This document shows, piece after piece, positions 9,480 through 14,003 of a stretch of 14,003 bases of DNA. The stretch lies in the NCBI GenBank assembly GCA_910592205.1, contig CAJVPJ010000967.1, forward strand, positions 1-14,003, read 5' to 3'. Under the pieces are notes generated by a model. The model was not told the origin of the DNA and did not search any database. It was given only the letters and a program-made list of their open reading frames with translations. Made by a program: the position numbers and the translations under genes. Numbering within the stretch: position 1 is the stretch's first letter; each line of letters opens with the position of its first letter. The DNA comes from Paraglomus occultum (Eukaryota > Glomeromycota > Glomeromycetes > Paraglomerales > Paraglomeraceae).

Positions 9480-9773
9480 ATGGCAAACAAGAAAACTAAT
9501 ATGACATTAAACAGTAACAACTTGGAACAGTTTAATAAAAAAATAAAGATTATTTTGGATAATCATAAAACTACTCCTTATGAGAAGAAGATTGCTTTGT
9601 TTAAAGTAATAGAGAATTTAGAAGTAGGGGAAATGCCACTAGAGAAGAAAAAAAGAGCAGACTATCTTTTGCAAGCTCATTTGTATGCTGACTTAGCTAA
9701 ACAAAGCATGAGAGACTATAAAAAAGTAACCGCAGAAACTTTTAGCAATTCCAAACAATCTAAACAACTCTAA
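9480..9773 (+). CDS. Unknown small helical protein, transposon cargo (97 aa)
   Basis: I do not recognise this protein. It is rich in Lys, Asn, Leu and Glu, has no cysteine-rich motif and no membrane segment, and appears mostly alpha-helical (for example 'EKKIALFKVIENLEV' and 'KKKRADYLLQAHLYADLAKQSMRDYKK'). It is the first of the rightward genes, 9 nt before the DUF2442-type gene, so the two are probably one transcript. It could be a DNA-binding or regulatory partner of the pair downstream, but nothing in the sequence shows that. Start ATG at 9480 follows an A-rich leader without a Shine-Dalgarno sequence. Confidence 0.75.
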   Translation: MANKKTNMTLNSNNLEQFNKKIKIILDNHKTTPYEKKIALFKVIENLEVGEMPLEKKKRADYLLQAHLYADLAKQSMRDYKKVTAETFSNSKQSKQL

Positions 9774-9782
9774 ATATTGAAT

Positions 9783-10223
9783 ATGACAAATAAAAAAGAA
9801 CTAAAAACAGCAAGCAGAAATGGAGGGGGATTGGTTGTTGAAAATAAAGTATTTCAAGAGATAAAAGAAATAAAAAAATTACAAGAGCAAACAAATACTA
9901 ATGTTAGAGAGATAAAAAATGTTCTTAACGGTAACAGAGAAAAGAATGCCTCTTTTCTAGAAAAAAGCAAAAAAGAAAATAAAAAAAAGGATGTCAAAAT
10001 AGTTAATTTGGAAGTTCAAGAAGACAAATTAGTTGCTCAATTAAGTGATGGACGAGGAGCAATTATTCCCATTGACTGATTTGCTAAGTGGGGTGTTAAG
10101 AATATTACAGCAGACAAGTTAAAAAATTATGAGATTTGACGAGGTAAAAACATTCACTTTACTGATATTAATGAAGTGCTAGGTATTGAGAAGTTTATTC
10201 ATGGCTTTGACGCCCCTTGCTAA
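9783..10223 (+). CDS. DUF2442-type protein with a basic coiled-coil extension (146 aa)
   Basis: The C-terminal half (about residues 77-143) resembles the DUF2442 family: 'LVAQLSDGRGAIIPIDW' corresponds to the family 'L-V-L-DGR-I-VPL-W', and 'GKNIHFTDINEVLGIEKFIHG' to 'G-GIHWPDIDEDLSVEGLL-G'. The N-terminal half is a Lys/Glu/Asn-rich extension, probably a coiled coil, that is not part of the usual domain. Two UGA-encoded Trp codons (after 'IPID' and in 'YEIWRG') are needed for the full length. An in-frame TTG at 9777 is a possible earlier start; ATG 9783 is preferred. The partner gene starts 6 nt downstream. DUF2442 and DUF4160 genes often occur side by side in bacteria and have been considered toxin-antitoxin-like; no biochemical role is inferred here. 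Confidence 0.75.
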
Positions 10224-10229
10224 TAATTT

Positions 10230-10499
10230 ATGCCAAGTAAGAAAATAAAAGGTCATTGATGTTATTTAAAGGTCGGTGATGTGGAAAAGAATAAACCTAT
10301 CCATATTCATGTAAAAGCTTCGCGGGGTGAGGTATCTTTTTGAATAAAGAAAAATGGTAAAAAGTCTGAATACCAATTAGAACTGAAAGCAATTGAAGGT
10401 CAAGTTAATGACCATGAAAGAAACAAAACTGAAAGAATTGTTAAAGATGATGTTGATTTATTTGTAAAATGATGAAAAGATATTGAAAAAGAAAAATAA
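10230..10499 (+). CDS. DUF4160-type protein (89 aa)
   Basis: The translation has an N-terminal 'GHWCYLKVGD', then 'KPIHIHV' followed by a strand-rich 'GEVSFWI', and a C-terminal helix ending 'FVKWWKDIEKEK'. This matches the DUF4160 pattern of a His-x-His-Val motif and a closing Trp/Lys helix. Four UGA-encoded Trp codons occur in this short protein, two of them adjacent, so reading it with the standard code would destroy it. It lies 6 nt after the DUF2442-type gene, the classic pair order and spacing. Function is not established; a toxin-antitoxin-like role that stabilises the transposon is an inference from context. The start ATG at 10230 lacks a Shine-Dalgarno sequence. Confidence 0.75.
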
Positions 10500-10535
10500 A
10501 TAACTTGTTTATTATTATATAAATGTGTATAACCC

Positions 10536-11798
10536 ATGGAGTATATTGCTGAAATTACTAACGAGGAGAAAATGAGTAAGCAGTTTTGAAAATATACTTT
10601 TGCAGATAAAAAAACAGATAAAACAGATTGATTTCTAAATAATTATTCAATACCTTATACTCGTGGTTTGGTAGGTAAATTAAAACTCAAATGGGATGAA
10701 AAAAGGCAATGTTGACTTTACGATGACTTTAATCAAAACATTGATGATCTTAAAGATGTAGAGGATGAAGGATTGAGTTTCGGTTTATGAGAAGAAATCT
10801 TTGAGAAGAAGATCAAAGAGGTAGAAAATGAACTTACTCGTAAACCACCCAAACTTTTTAAAACTCATAAAGAATTTATCGAGCATCTAAACCAAAAACG
10901 AAAAGAGTTAGGTTCTTGGGATAAAGTTGCTGAGGAATATCATAAACCAGTTCGAACTTTGAGGAGATGAAGAAACAAACCTTTTCGACCTAAACAAAAA
11001 AGAGGACCAAGGTTCAAAATTGACAAAAAATCTTTTTACCATTTAATCCGTTCTATCCAAACAGAGGAAGCACAAACATTAAAGGAAGTATCTGATTACA
11101 TTGTAAAAAAAGATGGTCCACTACTAAGTGAATCCACTATTCACAGAATACTAGAGAAAATTAAATATTCTTACCATGGAGTTCATTATCGTAATCCAAA
11201 ACAAAAGCAAACTTTGGCTGAGGCTTTAGATTTCATGGAAGAGGTCAATAAATTGACCCCACATCTCATTTTATCCACCGATGAAAGTGGTTTTCCTTTA
11301 AATTTGGCTCGTAAGAAAGCATGAGGGCCAAAAGGCAAAAAGATTACTCGCTTTAAAACACATTATGCCACTAATTACACCCTACTTTTACTGATTAGGA
11401 ATACAGATAAAGGAGGAATAATTCATTGGGATTTGTTTAAGGGAGCAGTTAACACTGAGATTTTTGTCAATTTTATTAACAATGTTAAACTTCCTACTGA
11501 TGAAAAATACTATCTTTTAATAGATAAACTTAGAGTCCATGAAGCTAAAAAGGTTGAAAAAGCATTAAAAAATAAAAATATAGAGCCAAGATTTATAGTT
11601 GTAGCTAATCCTTGATTAAATCCTATTGAGGAAGTTTTTCATGTAATTAAGAAGTATGTTGAAAGTCAAGAACCAAGGACATACGAAGATTTGAAAAAAG
11701 TTATTAGTGAAAAAATAAATGAACTCCAAGAAAAAGGTTTAACCAAGTATTTTAAAGATTGTTTAGATTTTGATTTTATCTTGAAAAGCGGACACTAA
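10536..11798 (+). CDS. IS630-family DD34E transposase (420 aa)
   Basis: This enzyme cuts and rejoins the element's ends at TA targets. An N-terminal extension of about 110 residues matches nothing I know. It is followed by a helix-turn-helix (about 126-147, 'WDKVAEEYHKPVRTLRRW') and a second, winged-helix-like region (about 165-215, with 'LSESTIHRILEKI'). The catalytic domain has D249 in 'STDESGF', a 'AWGPKGKK' turn equivalent to the family 'GW-PKG', D330 in 'LLIDKLRVH' (the family usually has Asp-Asn here), and E365 in 'PWLNPIEEVF'. The 34 residues between D330 and E365 give the DD34E spacing of IS630. Several UGA Trp codons lie inside, so the gene fits the host's code. All three acidic residues and an open frame suggest it is intact. 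The TAA at 11796-11798 is inside the right inverted repeat. Confidence 0.93.
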
Positions 11799-12029
11799 TT
11801 GTGAAAAAGGTAGTAAAATTCAATCAAAAATATAAGAAAACTTATCCCACCCATCAGCATTATACCAACCGATTTTGTGAATTTTTTTTATTCCGGAATA
11901 TTTACTTGATTTAAAGGAAATTACTGCAAAAAGACCGAGTCAAAAAAATATATTAAAAAAACATTTTTCCCTTTCTCTTTCTCAATAAACTTTTCGTCGC
12001 ACTAGTTTTATTAATCGAGCCTTATCCAT
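11763..12029 (-). pseudogene. N-terminal half of the membrane-protein gene split by the transposon
   Basis: The ATG at 12027-12029 opens a frame of 72 native codons up to the TA at 11814-11815. The frame then runs 16 codons into the transposon and stops at 11763-11765. The native part has a basic start ('MDKARLIKLVRRKVYW'), a first membrane helix (about residues 23-39), a Lys/Trp/Gly-containing loop, and the beginning of a second helix that is completed by the other half at 7907-8044. Rejoined it would be 117 aa with two membrane segments. Three UGA Trp codons are used. The start overlaps the end of the upstream 36-aa frame by 19 nt. The function is unknown; its place before rplA recalls secE or nusG position in other genomes, but the fit to SecE is poor. 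Confidence 0.75.
11784..11813. repeat. Right terminal inverted repeat of the transposon (30 bp)
   Basis: This is the exact reverse complement of 8047-8076, ending in GGTAG and followed by TA at 11814-11815. The last five codons of the transposase and its stop overlap it, so the repeat is under coding as well as transposition constraint. Confidence 0.97.
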
Positions 12030-12121
12030 AGAATTTTAGGATTTAGTTTTCTTAACGGTTTTTTCTTACTCACTTTGAACTTTACTATTTTCTTTTTGGT
12101 GTCGCGGGTTTTTTTAGTCAT
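12011..12121 (-). CDS. Very basic 36-aa reading frame, unknown
   Basis: This short frame begins MTKKTRDTKKKIVKFKVSK and is about 40% Lys/Arg. The composition would fit a tiny ribosomal or nucleic-acid-binding protein, and the gene lies upstream of a ribosomal operon on the same strand. It does not match bL33, bL34 or bL36 by eye: it has no cysteines and no known signature. It ends within the start of the split membrane gene, which would allow coupled translation. It could be chance in Lys-rich DNA. Confidence 0.45.
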   Translation of the reverse strand: MTKKTRDTKKKIVKFKVSKKKPLRKLNPKILWIRLD

Positions 12122-12180
12122 AATTACTTGCTTTTATTTAAAGACTACTTTTTGTTCCTAATGACCCGACAACGACCTAT

Positions 12181-14003
12181 CTATCAATCATTCCCTGACT
12201 CTTTTTCAGTGGCATTTTCTTCCTTTGAACCAGTCAACTTATCTCAGAATGTCACCACTAATCCAACTACTACTACTAATACTAAAATTCCTCCACCAAT
12301 ATATCAATATTTCCATTTATCTCAATGTCCTTCAGTAGTTAGATTGCTTCCTGAATCCTGACCCTTGGCCGCAAATTGATGAGTTTGACCTGTCTTTTTC
12401 TCAAACAGATACCTTACCATTGCTTCTTTAGTATATTTACCATCTTTCTTGGGATAAACTTTCTCGTCTAATTGTTGTTCTTCAACATTCTTTCTGGTTT
12501 TCATTTCGGCTTCTGTTTCATTCCGGAAAGTATCATCTTTTATTTTATAACTGAAAATGGCTTTTACTACTACTTCAGCCTTTTGGGTTGACAAAAAGTT
12601 ATCCACTTTTTCCTCAGGGGTATTACCCACTGGTTTATTTTCGTCTGGCATTTCCTCCAAGATTTTAGCAAAGTCCGCTTCCTTATCTTTAATTTCTTCC
12701 AGGAATTCTTGAATTTGTTCCGCTGTTCTCAACTGAGAATCAGCGCTGTCGTAAGACTGCCAAGACTTAACCACTTTGGGCTGAGGTTTAACAGAAGTAT
12801 TGCTGAGGACAGTTTGAATCACTTGTTCTACTTTCTCATCGGTTAATTTTTCCTTTGGTGGTTCTTTTTTTGGCTCCTTAGCCCTTTCTGCGTCAATTTT
12901 ATCAGTTAATTCCTTTTTCTTACTATCAATATCGGTTTTATTATCTTTATCCTCAAACTCTTTTTGTCAATCAGCACCTAGAACCTCCTCCATCTTTTTT
13001 CCATTGACTGTGCCAGTTTCTGTTTGGTCGCTGGATTTAGACTTTCAATGATTTTTCACGGCTGTGATAGCAGCAGCTCGAGCCACTGCTGCGTCAAAAG
13101 GAATAAGTTTTTTGGCTTCTCTAAGGGCAGTAATTGCTTCTTTAACTTTACTTTCTCTACTGCTTACCTCAGCAGTCGTAGTAGCCGCCTCAATATAACC
13201 CTTTCAGTCCTTTATGGTTGTGCCATCAATTAAATTAGCATCAGTTTTATTCAATTGATTTTTTACTTCTTCATCAGTTAGTTTAGTTTTATTATCTGAA
13301 GTATCATCCATTAGAGCCTGAATAGCATTTATCGCAGTAGTTTTGGCATTGTCTAATCTTGCTGCGTTATCACTGTCAATTTTAGCCTTTTTAGCAGCAA
13401 TAATGCCCGCCGTGTTAGTAGCATCATAGTCTACACCATTATATTTTACCTTATTACCTGTTCCTTTACTTAATTCAGAACCGAGCACTTGGGGACTACC
13501 ATTATAAAGCGCGGCGGCTTGTTGGGCTGTTAAATTTTTGTCAAAATAAGCCAAGATACTTGGATTAGAGGCTGTGGATGAGGCACCAGAAACAGTTTTG
13601 AAGTAGGTGATAAAATTTCACACTGCTTTGGTGTTAGCAGCATTAGCTCAGTCAAAGTTGTGTCAATTAGCTCCGCCATCGTCAGTGATTTGGTGTGTTC
13701 CATCATCTTGTAGACGGATTTCATTGGCATTTCAACTGCCATTTTTTGCTGTGGCTCCTTCGGCACCAGTTGTGACGTGAGTTGTGCCGTCGGTGCTGGT
13801 TTTACGGTAGGCTAAGATGTTAACATTCGTTTCCCCATCGTAAGCATTAGGAGGATTAGCGGCGGCTTTGAAAGCAGCGATTCAGTTTCGGTGGGTTCAA
13901 ATGTCTTTAGTGTGGTCCGCTAAATGTCAGTCAAAGTTGTGTCAATTAGCTCCGCCATCGTCAGTGATTTGGTGTGTTCCATCATCTTGTAGACGGATTT
14001 CAT
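12181..14003 (-). CDS. Large surface-type protein, C-terminal 606 residues (5' end off the window)
   Basis: The frame is open from the right edge to the TAG at 12181-12183 when UGA is Trp; nearly all its Trp codons are UGA. From the window edge it has Trp-rich repeat domains with 'ANWHNFDW', 'TK--W' and 'ILAY', an Ala/Thr/Asp-rich helical region (about 13000-13550), a Lys/Pro/Glu linker ('EPKKEPPKEK'), and an acidic helical part. One hydrophobic segment (about 12247-12309, 'GGGILVLVVVVGLVVTF') is followed by a short acidic tail. This layout suggests an exported protein held by a C-terminal membrane anchor with its repeats outside. No known domain is recognised, and the signal peptide would lie off the window. 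It is on the same strand as the ribosomal operon, 59 nt upstream of the basic small frame. Confidence 0.85.
13648..13724 (-). repeat. Surface-protein direct repeat, copy 1 (77 bp)
   Basis: This 77-bp stretch is identical to 13927-14003; copy starts are 279 bp (93 codons) apart, so both are in the same frame. It encodes a block from 'EIRLQDDGTHQ' through 'ANWHNFDW'. Perfect identity at synonymous sites points to recent duplication or recombination. Confidence 0.95.
13927..14003 (-). repeat. Surface-protein direct repeat, copy 2 (at least 77 bp, cut by the window edge)
   Basis: Identical to 13648-13724 base for base and possibly longer beyond the edge. The sequence following both copies in the protein is also related but diverged ('W--A--TK--W' then 'ILAY'), so the exact repeat lies inside a larger, degenerate repeat domain of about 93 residues. 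Confidence 0.95.

Larger units (their letters stand above)
8047..11813. mobile_element. IS630/Tc1-mariner-type transposon with cargo genes (3,767 bp)
   Basis: Perfect 30-bp terminal inverted repeats (8047-8076 and 11784-11813; outer ends CTACC...GGTAG) bound the element. TA dinucleotides at 8045-8046 and 11814-11815 fit the TA target duplication typical of the IS630/Tc1-mariner superfamily. A DD34E transposase occupies the right third and its stop codon is within the right repeat. Between the repeats there are also three rightward small genes and one leftward cysteine-rich membrane-protein gene, transcribed away from a shared 102-nt region. Typical IS630 elements are about 1-1.3 kb with only a transposase, so this one is unusually large. 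Excision with one TA restores an open reading frame in the target gene, confirming the boundaries. Confidence 0.93.

Noticed and set aside
11763-12029. SecE, based on position and a 'KV-W' near the N-terminus
   Set aside because: The surrounding SecE signature is absent and there is a second membrane helix after the first; left as unknown.
12128-12361. Plus-strand 77-codon frame opposite the surface-protein C-terminus
   Set aside because: It is a shadow of the minus-strand gene: low-complexity Thr/Asn/Pro opposite the membrane segment, with no family resemblance.
13530-13766. 78-codon minus-strand frame beginning MPKEPQQKMAVEM
   Set aside because: It is in a different frame from the long UGA-Trp surface-protein frame and covers the same repeat, so it is a shadow.
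1-14003. tRNA, rRNA, CRISPR arrays or rho-independent terminators
   Set aside because: I saw no cloverleaf-like sequence, no regularly spaced short repeats, and no GC-rich hairpin followed by a T run in the gaps between genes.

Overview
The window is an AT-rich piece of bacterial chromosome that reads UGA as tryptophan (translation table 4). UGA falls at positions where the family has a near-invariant Trp: the RpoB motif 'PW-NGYN-EDA' (3465-3467), the RpoB motif 'RG-W' (5184-5186), and RpoC 'EWMI' (1447-1449) and '-D-IW' (22-24). This argues against the UGA=Gly code of Gracilibacteria and Absconditabacteria. Mollicutes are the best known code-4 bacteria. The RNA polymerase and ribosomal proteins here are so divergent that I cannot place the organism from one window; it is probably a reduced, fast-evolving, host-associated lineage. 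None of the start codons I examined has a recognisable Shine-Dalgarno sequence.

Region 1 (1-7888, all minus strand) is a compact L1-L10-L12-RNA polymerase operon. In transcription order it holds rplA (uL1), an unrecognised 88-aa zinc-ribbon protein, rplJ (uL10), rplL (bL12), rpoB (complete, 1207 aa) and rpoC (first 753 residues; the rest lies off the left edge). Gaps between rplJ, rplL, rpoB and rpoC are 4-10 nt. rplK, the usual neighbour upstream of rplA, is absent.

Region 2 (8047-11813) is a 3,767-bp transposon of the IS630/Tc1-mariner type. It has perfect 30-bp terminal inverted repeats and TA on both sides. The transposase is a 420-aa DD34E enzyme at the right end, and its stop codon lies inside the right inverted repeat. 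The element also carries cargo. Rightward genes are an unknown 97-aa protein, a DUF2442-type protein and a DUF4160-type protein, which form a possible toxin-antitoxin-like pair. The leftward gene encodes a cysteine-rich protein with a LIM-like zinc domain and a C-terminal membrane anchor. That gene is currently out of frame at a run of nine GA dinucleotides, the layout of a phase-variable switch.

The transposon sits inside a small membrane-protein gene just upstream of rplA. Taking it out together with one TA rejoins the two halves in frame (72 + 45 codons, 117 aa), so the ancestral gene order can be read directly. The insertion also places the leftward cargo gene directly upstream of, and co-oriented with, the rplA-rpoC operon, so transcription from the element may now feed into essential genes.

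Region 3 (12011-14003, minus strand) holds a 36-aa very basic reading frame that overlaps the start of the interrupted membrane gene. Upstream of it is the C-terminal 606 residues of a large secreted or surface protein. This has Trp-rich repeats (a 77-bp exact repeat 279 bp apart), a long Ala- and charge-rich helical region, and a C-terminal membrane anchor.
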